DNA from: Maridesulfovibrio sp050916235 | Lineage (GTDB): Bacteria; Desulfobacterota; Desulfovibrionia; Desulfovibrionales; Desulfovibrionaceae | DNA: 64,000 nucleotides | Assembly: GCF_050916235.1 (NCBI RefSeq) | Contig: NZ_CP104854.1 | Span: forward strand, 4,092,001 to 4,156,000 | Direction of reading: 5' to 3' | Shown: positions 17,519-26,106 of the stretch, piece after piece | How the letters are laid out: the number at the start of each line of letters is the position of its first letter | How positions within the stretch are numbered: the first letter of the stretch is position 1 | Notes under the pieces: generated by a model | Told to the model about the DNA's origin: nothing | The model's input: only the letters and a program-made list of their open reading frames with translations | Database searches by the model: none | Translations under genes and position numbers: made by a program

Positions 17519-18622
17519 TTATAGTGTTATTTTCATGAGCAGTATTTCCGGCCTACTGTTTGTTCTCATGGGCGGTCCCCAAAAACCGGCCCCACAGCTT
17601 ATGTAGTAGTTGGTTTCGTTTTTCCTGTAGGTTCCGTATTTCTTCTCATATAAGCGTTCAACTACGTAGTTAAACGGAAATAGTTGACCATTATGGGTGT
17701 GTCCGGAAATCTGCAGGGCTACCCCTGCATTTTGCGCGTTGTCAAGTTCTCGTGGGGTGTGGTCGAGTAATATGACCGGAAGCTTGTTATTTTTAGGAAT
17801 AATTGTTTCAAGATTTACCCTGTTCCCATTTCTGATCGGGGCAGCATAGTCATTTCGCCCTACAAGCATAAGGCTTCCATCAACCACAGCGTAGCTGTCG
17901 CTCAGCACTGTTATCCCCTGCTTTTGGAGTAAACGCTTCGACCAGTTCTCTCCAAGATAATACTCATGATTTCCTAGGACTGCGAACTTGCCAAGCGGAG
18001 CCTTAATTCTGGAAAGCTCATCCGCAGAACCTGTATATTCTGCATCAAAATCATCCAGAATATCTCCCACCATCAAAACCGCGTCCGGTTTGAGGGCGTT
18101 CACCATATTAACAATCGCCCCTACCCTGTCCGGGGTCATGAGTTTTCCAGCGTGCAAATCTGTAAATGCAACTACTCGGTACTCTGAAGCATTTTTGTTT
18201 CCATTCGTAAAATCATATTCTAACTCCTTCACGATTGGCGAGGTCGCATTTATGTATCCTCCGATAGCCATAAAGGCAGAAACAAGACAGAGCACCGCAA
18301 AAATTTTCAGTCGTGGCAGCCTGAAACCGTTTCCCAAAAGTTTTAGCCCTAATCGGATTGGCTCAAAACAGAGCCCAATGGGAACCATGCAGGCAATGAT
18401 GGCGGCCCAGCTGTACCCGGCTCCCTGCATGATTATTTTCAGCAGATATGGCAGATCAGCCCGAAAGAAAATTGTCACTGGTAAAGACAGAGTCATCAGG
18501 TCGGTCGCCAGCAGTACCCCTCGTTTTATCTTTGGGTTGTCGGCAAGCATTCTGCATATCCAGAGCCGGATATACAAATAGAACACAAAATAAGTAATTG
18601 TAGCTCTTGCATAGAAAGACAT
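17519..18622 (-). CDS. Membrane-bound calcineurin-like metallophosphoesterase
   Basis: A 367-residue protein with about four N-terminal membrane helices (residues ~5-140) followed by a metallophosphoesterase domain. Metal-binding motifs are in order: FTDLHAG (D-x-H), VGDILDDFD (GD), LGNHEYY (GNHE) and SGHTHNGQ (GHTH). The layout resembles YaeI/YkuE-type phosphodiesterases, some of which hydrolyse UDP-2,3-diacylglucosamine, but the substrate cannot be told from sequence. It is convergent with the M23 gene and single. Confidence 0.88.
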   Translation of the reverse strand: MSFYARATITYFVFYLYIRLWICRMLADNPKIKRGVLLATDLMTLSLPVTIFFRADLPYLLKIIMQGAGYSWAAIIACMVPIGLCFEPIRLGLKLLGNGFRLPRLKIFAVLCLVSAFMAIGGYINATSPIVKELEYDFTNGNKNASEYRVVAFTDLHAGKLMTPDRVGAIVNMVNALKPDAVLMVGDILDDFDAEYTGSADELSRIKAPLGKFAVLGNHEYYLGENWSKRLLQKQGITVLSDSYAVVDGSLMLVGRNDYAAPIRNGNRVNLETIIPKNNKLPVILLDHTPRELDNAQNAGVALQISGHTHNGQLFPFNYVVERLYEKKYGTYRKNETNYYISCGAGFWGPPMRTNSRPEILLMKITL

Positions 18623-18721
18623 AAAAACGCTCTACCTGCTTTTCAGATTTAAAATCGATCAGTTGATTCAATTAAACTAATTGACTGGCAAATCATCATC
18701 AAAAAGATGTCTTTTAACAAT

Positions 18722-18752
18722 AAAAAAGGCCGCCTTTAGCAAAGACAGCCTT
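18722..18752 (-). terminator. Terminator after the TetR gene
   Basis: On the minus strand a 12-bp stem with two G-U pairs (AAGGCTGTCTTT / AAAGGCGGCCTT), 3-base loop, then TTTTTT. Confidence 0.78.
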
Positions 18753-18793
18753 GAAAATTCAAAATTATACAACCAAAATAATATCTAAAACAA

Positions 18794-19363
18794 CTATGCC
18801 TTCAACGCCCGTTTAATGAAATTAAGAGCTTCATCGTAGAGTTTCGGGGGGCTGTACGGAGTAAGAAGTTTTGTTCTGACCGCACCGACAAGGTTGCAAA
18901 GCACAACTGAAGAGGTCTCCGGAACCGGAACATTCGGAATGGACCCATCCCGAACTCCGCGGGCAACACAGTTTTCCAAAAGCATGGGGATCTGGGCAAA
19001 CTTGTGTACCATCGCATCTCTGTCAGCACCGGTCTTCAGGTCGCTAAACGGAGAGCACCTGATCAAGACAAGGAAATCTTCGTCGGGATCGATTGAAAAT
19101 TCAAGATAGCGGCGTGCGAACCTTATAACAGCATCATAGCCAGTTTCAGCCTGTACTATTTCATCCTGCAAGGCAAGACTCAACCTTTCTGCAACATCAA
19201 AGCCTGCGGCCCGAAAAAGTTTTTCCTTGTTGCCGTAATGGTGAGACAGAAGTCCAACAGCCACCCCGGCACGGTCCGCAATTTTTTTGAAGGTTGTTCC
19301 GCTGTATCCCATTTCACCGAACAATTCCTTGGCGGCTTTTAATACCGTATCCTTTTTGGTCAT
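18794..19363 (-). CDS. TetR/AcrR-family transcriptional regulator
   Basis: A 189-residue repressor-type protein. The N-terminal helix-turn-helix domain is canonical (VLKAAKELFGEMGYSGTTFKKIADRAGVAVGLLSHHYGNKEKLF, residues 8-51); the C-terminal ligand domain is all-helical and family-specific. TetR proteins bind palindromes and release DNA on binding a small ligand. Its own promoter (19413-19441) overlaps a perfect 12-base palindrome, pointing to autoregulation, and another palindrome lies at 20072 before the usp gene. The inducer cannot be inferred. Confidence 0.93.
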   Translation of the reverse strand: MTKKDTVLKAAKELFGEMGYSGTTFKKIADRAGVAVGLLSHHYGNKEKLFRAAGFDVAERLSLALQDEIVQAETGYDAVIRFARRYLEFSIDPDEDFLVLIRCSPFSDLKTGADRDAMVHKFAQIPMLLENCVARGVRDGSIPNVPVPETSSVVLCNLVGAVRTKLLTPYSPPKLYDEALNFIKRALKA

Positions 19364-19400
19364 AACAACAACTCTTTATTTCAGCTATTTTACAGATCAA

Positions 19401-19441
19401 CGTAAAACAATATTGTTACGGAAAACCCAATTAAAGGTCAA
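19401..19441 (-). promoter_or_regulatory. tetR promoter overlapped by a palindromic operator
   Basis: Minus strand TTGACC (19436-19441), 17-base spacer, TAACAA (19413-19418). The -10 is covered by the perfect palindrome AACAATATTGTT (19406-19417) inside a larger near-palindrome CGTAA-...-TTACG (19401-19420). Binding there would block the TetR gene's own transcription. Confidence 0.6.
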
Positions 19442-19528
19442 CAGACAAAGTGATTGCACCTCAATGCTGAATAGTATTGGAAAACAAACCGTTACATTCA
19501 GCAACCGTACATTCAATCATTTCTCTTA

Positions 19529-19559
19529 AAAGAACAAAAGCCCCTCCGATTGGAGGGGC
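19529..19559 (-). terminator. Terminator of the candidate RNA gene
   Basis: GCCCCTCC / GGAGGGGC stem (19540-19559), 4-base loop, then TTTTGTTCTTTT reading minus. There is no T run on the plus side, so the direction is clear. Confidence 0.85.
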
Positions 19560-19909
19560 CTATGCTTTAAGGAATGGAAACGGAAGGTGGTTTTACTCAT
19601 TTATGATCCGAGAAAATCATACGCCCGAACTGATGGTCGGCTCGTGCGCCAGAAATTTTCTGTAAAGATCATGGTTTCAGTCCTGCAATTTGAATGGAGA
19701 GATGCGGGCTTCCCCATCAAGTGCGCCAGAGTGATTCTCTCAAAGGGTTGCTGCAGTGAATTGTGGTTCAGTCTCTCTGCCGAGGTTGTTCATACTTGTC
19801 TTGTTAGACCCCTACAGTCATTCAGCCAAGGAACTGTGCGACGGCATCAGCCAACAACTACCCTTGAGGACATCTCCTCTGAACTCGTTTTCAGAGCGAC
19901 GTCAACTGA
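19529..19909 (-). ncRNA. Candidate orphan structured RNA, ~380 nt
   Basis: A transcription unit with its own promoter (TTGACA 19939-19944, 17-base spacer, TAGATA 19916-19921) and terminator (8-bp stem GCCCCTCC / GGAGGGGC at 19540-19559, then TTTTGTTCTTTT on the minus strand), with no plausible protein on either strand between them. The RNA can fold into several hairpins: CTCTGAA/TTCAGAG (19877-19896), GATGGGG/CCC-CATC (19701-19718), GCC-GA/TTC-GGC (19623-19641), CAGAA/TTCTG (19650-19662), and an enclosing ATGATC/GATCAT (19603-19672). I looked for signature sequences of tmRNA, RNase P RNA, SRP RNA and 6S RNA and did not find them. The transcription start near 19909 is assumed from the -10 position. 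Confidence 0.6.
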
Positions 19910-19915
19910 AGATAG

Positions 19916-19944
19916 TATCTACGTTCAATCATGCTCTCTGTCAA
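19916..19944 (-). promoter_or_regulatory. Promoter of the candidate RNA gene
   Basis: Perfect -35 TTGACA (19939-19944), 17-base spacer, -10 TAGATA (19916-19921), reading minus into a region with no gene for 550 bases. A/T-rich DNA lies just upstream (19945-20040). Confidence 0.68.
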
Positions 19945-20071
19945 CTTATTTTGGACATTAATTTTTAAATTTCTTCTTAATTAAATTTAACCTTTAAAAA
20001 CAAATAGTTAAATTTGATATTGCGACATAAAATTACGCTGCAAGTGAAGTTGTTTTTCAGAAAAAAGCTTA

Positions 20072-20110
20072 TTGAATGAACGTTCAGTCAATCAAGTTAA
20101 TGTTCATTCA
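20072..20110. promoter_or_regulatory. TetR-type operator upstream of usp
   Basis: TTGAATGAACGTTCAGTCAA (20072-20091) is an inverted repeat with 18 of 20 positions symmetric around the core TGAACGTTCA; a further half site TGTTCATTCA follows at 20101-20110. The form is typical of TetR-family operators. It could be bound by the regulator encoded at 18794-19363, though its sequence differs from the palindrome over the tetR promoter. Confidence 0.55.
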
Positions 20111-20193
20111 GCCCAATGCCATCTATTTTTAACCGGACTTGTTGCGACTGGGCTTAGCTTGGAGTAATGTGACCAAAACAAGGAGACTAAAAG

Positions 20194-20616
20194 ATGATAT
20201 TTTCAAAAATACTGATTCCCGTTGATGACTCAAGACACTCCGACAGTGCTGTAAACTATGGATCATCTCTTGCCGAATTGTCAGAAGCAAAGGTCGTTCT
20301 GCTTCACTGCCATCGTCCTGTTCCTACTGGATTGGGAGAACCAAATTTTCAGAAGGCTATTGATGACGCCACCCGTGCTTCCTATGCAATAATTGAAAAG
20401 CACAGCGCTGTACTTAAAGCTAAAAACATTGAATTTGATGAAAAAATCATTGGAGGGTCAATTGCCAAAGTCATTAAATCTGTTGCAGAAACAGAAGGCT
20501 GTGACCTCATTGTAATGGGCTCAAAAGGAAAATCCGACCTTGAAGGCCTGGTCGTAGGCAGCGTAACTCACAAGGTTCTGCACATCGCCTCCTGCCCGGT
20601 TCTGGTGATCAAGTAG
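20194..20616 (+). CDS. Universal stress protein (UspA family)
   Basis: A 140-residue single-domain Usp. The N terminus KILIPVDDSRHSDSA and the nucleotide-binding C-terminal motif VMGSKGKSDLEGLVVGSVTHKVL (G-x2-G-x9-G-S/T pattern, residues ~108-130) mark it as the ATP-binding subclass. Usp proteins support survival under stress; the biochemical target is not known from sequence. AAGGAG lies 8 bases before the ATG. A palindromic operator 100 bases upstream suggests control by a TetR-type repressor. Confidence 0.93.
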   Translation: MIFSKILIPVDDSRHSDSAVNYGSSLAELSEAKVVLLHCHRPVPTGLGEPNFQKAIDDATRASYAIIEKHSAVLKAKNIEFDEKIIGGSIAKVIKSVAETEGCDLIVMGSKGKSDLEGLVVGSVTHKVLHIASCPVLVIK

Positions 20617-20747
20617 CTGAATCAGGGAAATAAATTGCATTCTTCAAATTATTTCAAAACGGATTGTAATTATACTCTTTTTCATTTAAACAACAGGTAC
20701 TGTTATTCGGGAAAGCTTGTTTTATTTCCAAAGAAACGGAGATGTTC

Positions 20748-21662
20748 ATGCGGCTTTTGACAAGATCTGATTTTGACGGCCTTGCCTGTGCTGTCCTCCT
20801 CAAGGACATCGGGATTATGGATAACTGGATGTTTGTGCACCCCAAGGATGTGCAGGACGGCAAATATCCCGGTGATCCCAATGACATTGTAGCCAACGTC
20901 CCCTATATTGATGGATGTGGTTACTGGTTTGATCACCATTCCAGCGAAGATGAACGGCTTGGCATGGACATAAACTTCGAGGGCATGTCCAAAAATGCCA
21001 AAAGCGCTGCAAGAGTTATCTGGGAATATTTCGGCGGACATGAAAAATTCGGCGATAAGTTTGATGAGATGCTCTATTATGTCGATAAAGTAGATAGCGG
21101 CGATTTGACTGTTGAAGAAATTGAAAGCCCTACCGACTGGATTCTGCTGGGATTTATCATGGACCCCCGGACCGGACTTGGTCGTTACCGCTATTTCAAT
21201 GTAAGTAACTATCAGTTGATGGAGAATCTCATCGACTATTGCCGTGCCCTGCCCATTGATGAAATTCTTGACCTGCCTGACGTGAAGGAACGCGTTAAGC
21301 TTTATTTCGACAGGGACAAAGAATTCCGTAATATGCTTGAAGAGCGTGTAGAACTCTTCGGGAATGTGGCCATTCTTGACCTCCGTGAGCAGGAGGAAAT
21401 TCATCCCGGAAACCGTTTCACGCTCTACTCCATGTATCCGCAGTGCAACATCAGCATTCAAATTGTCTGGGGCAAACTGAAACAAAATACCGTTTTCTCC
21501 GTTGGACACAGTATCACCAACCGCACCAGTAAAGTCGATGTGGGTAGCGTAATGCTCAAATTTGGTGGGGGCGGTCACAGACAGGTTGGCACCTGTCAGG
21601 TCCCGCACGCAGATGCGGATGCAGTGCTTGGGCAAATGGTCGCCATGTTTATGGATAAATAA
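20748..21662 (+). CDS. DHH-family phosphoesterase
   Basis: A 304-residue DHH/DHHA1 protein of the group with NrnA-type oligonucleotide phosphatases and exopolyphosphatases. Metal motifs: SDFDGLACA (D-x-D), the hallmark DHHS near residue 66, an Asp in YVDKVDSGD, and the C-terminal GGGGHRQVGTC of DHHA1. The substrate may be pApA/nanoRNA or polyphosphate; the sequence does not decide. I start at 20748 because GGAG lies six bases upstream; an ATG six bases earlier abuts the GGAG. The Asp-rich active site looks intact. It has its own terminator. Confidence 0.88.
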   Translation: MRLLTRSDFDGLACAVLLKDIGIMDNWMFVHPKDVQDGKYPGDPNDIVANVPYIDGCGYWFDHHSSEDERLGMDINFEGMSKNAKSAARVIWEYFGGHEKFGDKFDEMLYYVDKVDSGDLTVEEIESPTDWILLGFIMDPRTGLGRYRYFNVSNYQLMENLIDYCRALPIDEILDLPDVKERVKLYFDRDKEFRNMLEERVELFGNVAILDLREQEEIHPGNRFTLYSMYPQCNISIQIVWGKLKQNTVFSVGHSITNRTSKVDVGSVMLKFGGGGHRQVGTCQVPHADADAVLGQMVAMFMDK

Positions 21663-21681
21663 GTCAGCCCTGCAACTTTTT

Positions 21682-21709
21682 AAGAGCCTGTTTTTCAGGC
21701 TCTTTTTTT
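21682..21709 (+). terminator. Terminator after the DHH gene
   Basis: AAGAGCCTG / CAGGCTCTT stem, 5-base T loop, followed by TTTTT on the plus strand. Confidence 0.9.
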
Positions 21710-21730
21710 ACGAGCATTGTTTATTTAAGA

Positions 21731-21758
21731 TTGACTTTAGTCACAATATGTCAATAAT
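21731..21758 (+). promoter_or_regulatory. Promoter of umuDC with overlapping inverted repeat
   Basis: TTGACT (21731-21736), 16-base spacer, AATAAT (21753-21758). The inverted repeat TGACT-TT-AGTCA (21732-21743) covers the -35 and is a candidate LexA operator for this SOS operon, though I do not know the LexA motif of this organism. Confidence 0.5.
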
Positions 21759-21848
21759 GATTAAACAAAGATGATGCCAATTCCACAGAGTGCGGAGGCA
21801 CTATTTTGCGGAACTAGGAAATAAGTACGTTAATAAAAAAGGACTCTT

Positions 21849-22286
21849 ATGAATACAAATTCGATTGAAATAATCAGCCCCAAAATTCTCAACAGAACAA
21901 AACTGCCACTCATGCTTTCGCAGGTGGCTGCTGGTTTTCCTTCCCCGGCGGATGACTATATTGATAGGAAACTGGATCTCAACGAGCACCTTGTAAGGCA
22001 TCCGGCTGCGACTTTTTTTGTACGGACCTGTGGAGATTCCATGAGGGACGCAAACATTGCGTCCGGGGATATTCTCATTGTCGACAGATCTCTTGATGCC
22101 GCACAGAATTCAATAATTATTGCTGTCGTTAACGGTGAGCTGACAGTAAAGCGCTTAAAACAGTGCAATGGATGTCTGTATCTCGTCCCGGAAAACCCTG
22201 ACTATCCAGTAATGGAAATTACGGAGGAAACATCCTTTGAGGTATGGGGTGTTGTTACCTATATTATACACAAGGCCGGGGTATGA
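21849..22286 (+). CDS. umuD: UmuD-type SOS mutagenesis protein (S24 peptidase)
   Basis: A 145-residue LexA-like self-cleaving protein, the accessory subunit of DNA polymerase V. The cleavage site is AG at residues 28-29 (QVAAGFPSPADDY), the catalytic Ser is Ser64 in CGDSMRDA, and the Lys is Lys101 in GELTVKRL. RecA-stimulated cleavage removes the N-terminal arm to give active UmuD'. It overlaps umuC by four bases (ATGA) and lies behind a promoter with an inverted repeat. Confidence 0.96.
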   Translation: MNTNSIEIISPKILNRTKLPLMLSQVAAGFPSPADDYIDRKLDLNEHLVRHPAATFFVRTCGDSMRDANIASGDILIVDRSLDAAQNSIIIAVVNGELTVKRLKQCNGCLYLVPENPDYPVMEITEETSFEVWGVVTYIIHKAGV

Positions 22287-23554
22287 GAATTTTTGCTCTT
22301 GTGGATTGCAATAATTTTTATGTTTCCTGCGAAAGACTTTTTCGACCGGAATTACGAAACCGTCCCGTGGTTGTCCTTTCCAATAATGACGGCTGTGTCA
22401 TATCCCGCTCCCAGGAAGCCAAGGAACTGGGGGTACCCATGGGGGCTCCTGCTTTTAAATACAAGACTTTTTTTCTGAACAACAACGTAGAAATTTTTTC
22501 GTCAAACTATTCGCTCTACGGAGATATCTCCCAACGCGTTTCAGATACCCTCCGAGGAATTTCTCCTGAAATGGAGATATATTCAATCGACGAATCCTTT
22601 CTTGAATTTCCCCCGCAATTTTTGACTGCGCTTCCTGAAATAGGTCCGCATATCAGATCTCTCGTGCTTAAATGGACCGGAATTCCCGTCTCCATAGGGT
22701 TTGGTCCTACAAAGACTCTCGCCAAGGCAGCAAACAGGCTTGCAAAAAAAAATCCCAAGACAAACGGAGTCTTCAGCCTTTGCGCCCGGCGTGATTTGGA
22801 CCGATTTCTTGACCGAATTCCGGTTACTGATGTCTGGGGAATCGGGCGCAGACACGGTAAGCGTCTCCTCGCACGGGGGGTGGATACGGCACGAGCCTTC
22901 AAAGATCTGCCGGATCTGTGGATAAAGAAAAACATGGCTATAACCGGTCTTCATACTGCCCTCGAACTGCGTGGAACTCCGTGCTTTTCTCTTGAAGGCA
23001 GCCCTCCGGCAAAACAAACTATCACGTCTTCCCGATCTTTCGGACGTCCGGCTTCAACCCTGCAGGACATGGAGGAATCCACTGCTGCTTATACCGTCAG
23101 GGCAGCAGAAAAGCTTCGCAGCCAGCAAAGTCTTGCCGGAGGCATTGTTGTCTACATTACCACCAACCGCCACAACAATATGCCTCAATACTCAAATTCA
23201 GCTATGCGCATGTTCCCAATGGCTACGGACTACACACCGGAGTTGATTTCTGCGGCTTTGAACTGTATTCGGTCCATCTATAAAGATGGATTCAGGTACA
23301 AGAAAACGTCCGTGACCCTTATTGAAATCTGCAGGAAGAAAAACCGTCAATGCAGCCTGTTTGAATTTGATGACCAGACCTTACGGGAAAGGAACGATTC
23401 GCTGATGCAACTGTTGGATACAGCCAACTCCAGATTCGGCAGGAGAACTTTAAATTACGGGGCCGAAGGGATTTCCCAGCCCTGGCAGATGAACCGCAAA
23501 TTCAAGTCACCTTCTTACACAACATGCTGGGATGAACTCCCTGAAATTAAATGA
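22283..23554 (+). CDS. umuC: DNA polymerase V catalytic subunit UmuC (Y family)
   Basis: A 423-residue Y-family translesion polymerase. The N-terminal catalytic motif FALVDCNNFYVSCERLF carries the metal Asp and steric residues; the second catalytic motif YSIDESFLEF gives the paired Asp-Glu near residues 100-101; helix-hairpin-helix DNA-binding (TDVWGIGRRHGKRLLARG) follows near 190 and the little-finger domain follows to the end. It starts at the ATG overlapping the umuD stop (22283). Together with UmuD' it copies damaged DNA during the SOS response. Confidence 0.97.
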   Translation: MRIFALVDCNNFYVSCERLFRPELRNRPVVVLSNNDGCVISRSQEAKELGVPMGAPAFKYKTFFLNNNVEIFSSNYSLYGDISQRVSDTLRGISPEMEIYSIDESFLEFPPQFLTALPEIGPHIRSLVLKWTGIPVSIGFGPTKTLAKAANRLAKKNPKTNGVFSLCARRDLDRFLDRIPVTDVWGIGRRHGKRLLARGVDTARAFKDLPDLWIKKNMAITGLHTALELRGTPCFSLEGSPPAKQTITSSRSFGRPASTLQDMEESTAAYTVRAAEKLRSQQSLAGGIVVYITTNRHNNMPQYSNSAMRMFPMATDYTPELISAALNCIRSIYKDGFRYKKTSVTLIEICRKKNRQCSLFEFDDQTLRERNDSLMQLLDTANSRFGRRTLNYGAEGISQPWQMNRKFKSPSYTTCWDELPEIK

Positions 23555-23695
23555 TTATTTTCCAACTTGTGTGTTTTAAACACAACAGGAAGCCTGCTTT
23601 TTCTTGCCCAATCGTAAAGTTTAAGGCATGAAACGGGTTGAAAGGAAACTTAAACCTCCCGCTTAAAGGGAGCACAGGAACACCTCTTTAATATT

Positions 23696-24307
23696 ATGAA
23701 GAACCGTTCAGTTGTGGGGATCAGAAAAAGAGCCGCCATGCTTGGGCTGCCTCTTATCATTGCGGCCCTGCTTACCGGCTGCGGCACCAAGCACGAGGCT
23801 TCCGGCCTCCATCAGACCGGAACAGTTGCTTTCATGCTTAACTGCGATGAAACTGCCTCGGTGTATTTTGAAAAAGCCATTGCCTCCGACCCGGAATACG
23901 GTCCCAGCTACATAATGCTCGGCGACTGTTATCTGCGTGAAGGAGAATACCAGAAAGCAGTTAACGTTATTCAGCAGGGGTTGAACCTCAAGCTTGAAGA
24001 GGGACATAAGCGCCTTGCCCATAGAAAGCTTGCGAGAGCTTACAAACAGCTTGGAGAAAATGACAAGGCCCTGGAACAGATAACTATTTATACTAGAATG
24101 TCTGTGTATCAGGATAAACTGACTCCGCAGAAGATTTCGGAAACGGAAACTTTTGTGGCGGAGCTTAATGTTCCAGATGGAAACGAAACCGTATCTGTAA
24201 ACCAGATTGTGGAAGAAACCATGAAAGCCCGGGAAAGTTCCAAGGTCCCGGACCAGGAAGGAAAAGAGACCGATATAGTGGAAATGCTGACTTTCGGCCT
24301 CATTTAA
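23696..24307 (+). CDS. TPR lipoprotein
   Basis: A 203-residue lipoprotein. The signal peptide ends in ALLTGC (Cys at residue 29). Residues ~45-135 hold TPR units (AFMLNCDETASVYFEKAIASDPEYGPSYIMLGDCYLREGEYQKAVNVI, then LAHRKLARAYKQLGENDKALEQI). Resembles PilF-like and other envelope TPR lipoproteins, but no pilus genes are near, so I leave the role open. Single gene with its own terminator. Confidence 0.85.
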   Translation: MKNRSVVGIRKRAAMLGLPLIIAALLTGCGTKHEASGLHQTGTVAFMLNCDETASVYFEKAIASDPEYGPSYIMLGDCYLREGEYQKAVNVIQQGLNLKLEEGHKRLAHRKLARAYKQLGENDKALEQITIYTRMSVYQDKLTPQKISETETFVAELNVPDGNETVSVNQIVEETMKARESSKVPDQEGKETDIVEMLTFGLI

Positions 24308-24327
24308 CGACCTTAAATGGCAGCGAA

Positions 24328-24364
24328 AATCCCGCATTTCAGATGAAATGCGGGATTCTTTTTT
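24328..24364 (+). terminator. Terminator after the TPR lipoprotein
   Basis: 13-bp perfect stem AATCCCGCATTTC / GAAATGCGGGATT, 4-base loop, then CTTTTTT. Confidence 0.9.
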
Positions 24365-24678
24365 GAAGCGTTTATACTCACCACAAAAAAACTCCGCTGT
24401 TTGACGAAATGTCTGTCATGTTCTATCAGGACAGGCTGAATTCCGAGGAAAGTCATGTACGGTTTAAGGTAACCTTTCAACTAAACAGCCTGAACCTGAA
24501 TTATTCGCAGTCCGGTTACATGACGTAACATGGAGTGTAAGGAATTATACCTACGGAGATGTTAATTATTTTAACTTGACAGGTTCGTTATTTGGCTTAA
24601 AACGGTTGCGTATTTTTGTAAATCCGGTTTCACAACCAATATATATCGAACAAACCTGAAAGACTCAGGAGAGTCGCT
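24365..24678 (+). promoter_or_regulatory. Upstream region and promoter of the acetyl-CoA carboxylase genes
   Basis: No gene here. A promoter TTGACA (24576-24581), 16-base spacer, TAAAAC (24598-24603) reads toward the carboxylase genes. Further upstream an inverted repeat GTCATGTA (24452-24459) / TACATGAC (24517-24524) flanks the palindrome AAGGTAACCTT (24466-24476). These could be operator sites controlling fatty-acid synthesis genes; no regulator is adjacent. Confidence 0.5.
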
Positions 24679-26097
24679 TTGAATCCAAAGACAGATAAAG
24701 TACTTATTGCCAACAGAGGCGAGATTGCTGTGCGCATCATGCAGGCCTGTAAGGATCTCGGCCTTGATTTTGTTTGCGTATACACGGCTGAAGACAAAGA
24801 TTCCGGTCACGTCGCCATGGCTAGAGCGCTTGGCGGAGAGGAATCTGTTTATAAAATAAGATCTTACATCGATGCCGGAGATATTTTCTCCGTTGCAGAC
24901 GAAACCATGTGTACAGCGGTTCACCCGGGATACGGATTTTTTTCCGAAAACTTCCGTTTTGCACGTCGTGTAACCGAAAGGGATCGTCCCATGACCTTCA
25001 TCGGGCCTTCCTGGTGGGTTATTCAGGACCTCGGAGACAAGATCAACACCAAGCGACTGGCCCGTAAACTGGACGTCCCCACTATCCCCGGCTCCGATCG
25101 TGCCATTTACGACGAGCTCGAAGCAGAAGAAATTGCAGCCAATCTATTTGAATTCCAGGAAAAACAGGGCGTAAAGAACCCAGTTGTTCTGGTCAAGGCA
25201 TCTGCTGGCGGCGGTGGTATGGGAATTGATGAAGTTTATTCCATCGAAGAGTTTCGTCAGGTTTACCGCAGAATCAGAAACTATTCATTGAGAACCTTCA
25301 ATGACGAAGGCGTGCTCATTGAACAGCGGATATTCAACTTCAACCACCTTGAAGTTCAGATCGTATCCGAACGGTCCGGTAAGAAACACGTCCATTTCGG
25401 TACCCGAAACTGCTCCGTACAGAGTCCTGGCAGGCAGAAACGCATCGAGGTGGCTCCCGGATTCTTCCCACAGAGCATTGCCTACTCTTTTGATGCCCAG
25501 AAAGTTATGGACGACATTGTGGAGCACTCACTGAACATGGCCCGCGAAATCAATTATGATAACGTGGGAACCTGGGAGTGGATAGTAACCCCCAAGGGAG
25601 CGCCGTTCCTGATGGAAGTAAACACCCGTATTCAGGTTGAAAACGGTGTTTCCGCTGCAATCTCACGCATTAAGGGCAACAAGGATGTGAACCTGATCAA
25701 GGAACAGATCAGGCTCGCTCTCGGTGATGACCTCGGCTACACTCAGGATGACATCACCTTTGAAGGTGTTGGAATCGAATACAGAATCATAGCTGAAGAC
25801 ACCGATGAAAAATTCGCCCCCTGGGCAGGCAAAATCGAGAATCTGGGCTGGAAGGATCACGACTGGCTTAAGATGCACACTCACATTCCTACCGACAAGG
25901 CTTACCAGATTCCGACCGAATTCGACCCCAACCTGGCACTTGCCATCATCTGGGGCAAAGACCTTGACGAATGCAAGAAACGCGGACTTGAATTCCTAAA
26001 AGAGTTCGTTCTTGAAGGTAAGGACAGAAAGGAAGTTTCCCTTAAGTCCAACCTTAAGTTTCTGGCCCAAAAAACTACAAACTTACTGGAATTCTAA
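24679..26097 (+). CDS. Divergent biotin carboxylase (acetyl-CoA carboxylase type)
   Basis: A 472-residue ATP-grasp enzyme of the biotin carboxylase family, which carboxylates biotin on its carrier protein. The N-terminal VLIANRGEIAVRI, the HPGYGFFSEN loop, the ATP-grasp VKASAGGGGMGI and the metal motif MEVNTRIQVE are present. Several signature positions differ from the classical enzyme: QVEN-GVSA where QVEH-PVTE is usual, and SVQSPGRQKRIEVAPG where a QRRHQK.IEEAP pattern is usual. It starts with TTG, supported by CAGGAG seven bases before. It ends 9 bases before a fused carboxyltransferase gene. No biotin carrier protein gene is nearby. Confidence 0.88.
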   Translation: MNPKTDKVLIANRGEIAVRIMQACKDLGLDFVCVYTAEDKDSGHVAMARALGGEESVYKIRSYIDAGDIFSVADETMCTAVHPGYGFFSENFRFARRVTERDRPMTFIGPSWWVIQDLGDKINTKRLARKLDVPTIPGSDRAIYDELEAEEIAANLFEFQEKQGVKNPVVLVKASAGGGGMGIDEVYSIEEFRQVYRRIRNYSLRTFNDEGVLIEQRIFNFNHLEVQIVSERSGKKHVHFGTRNCSVQSPGRQKRIEVAPGFFPQSIAYSFDAQKVMDDIVEHSLNMAREINYDNVGTWEWIVTPKGAPFLMEVNTRIQVENGVSAAISRIKGNKDVNLIKEQIRLALGDDLGYTQDDITFEGVGIEYRIIAEDTDEKFAPWAGKIENLGWKDHDWLKMHTHIPTDKAYQIPTEFDPNLALAIIWGKDLDECKKRGLEFLKEFVLEGKDRKEVSLKSNLKFLAQKTTNLLEF

Positions 26098-26106
26098 TAA
26101 TACATT

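Noticed and set aside
19587..19961. 124-codon plus-strand open frame over the RNA candidate
   Set aside because: No ribosome-binding site, biased composition and no domain; the promoter and terminator point to the opposite strand.
20703..21635. 310-codon open frame antisense to the DHH gene
   Set aside because: It mirrors the codon pattern of the real gene, has no ribosome-binding site, and the plus-strand protein has clear catalytic motifs.
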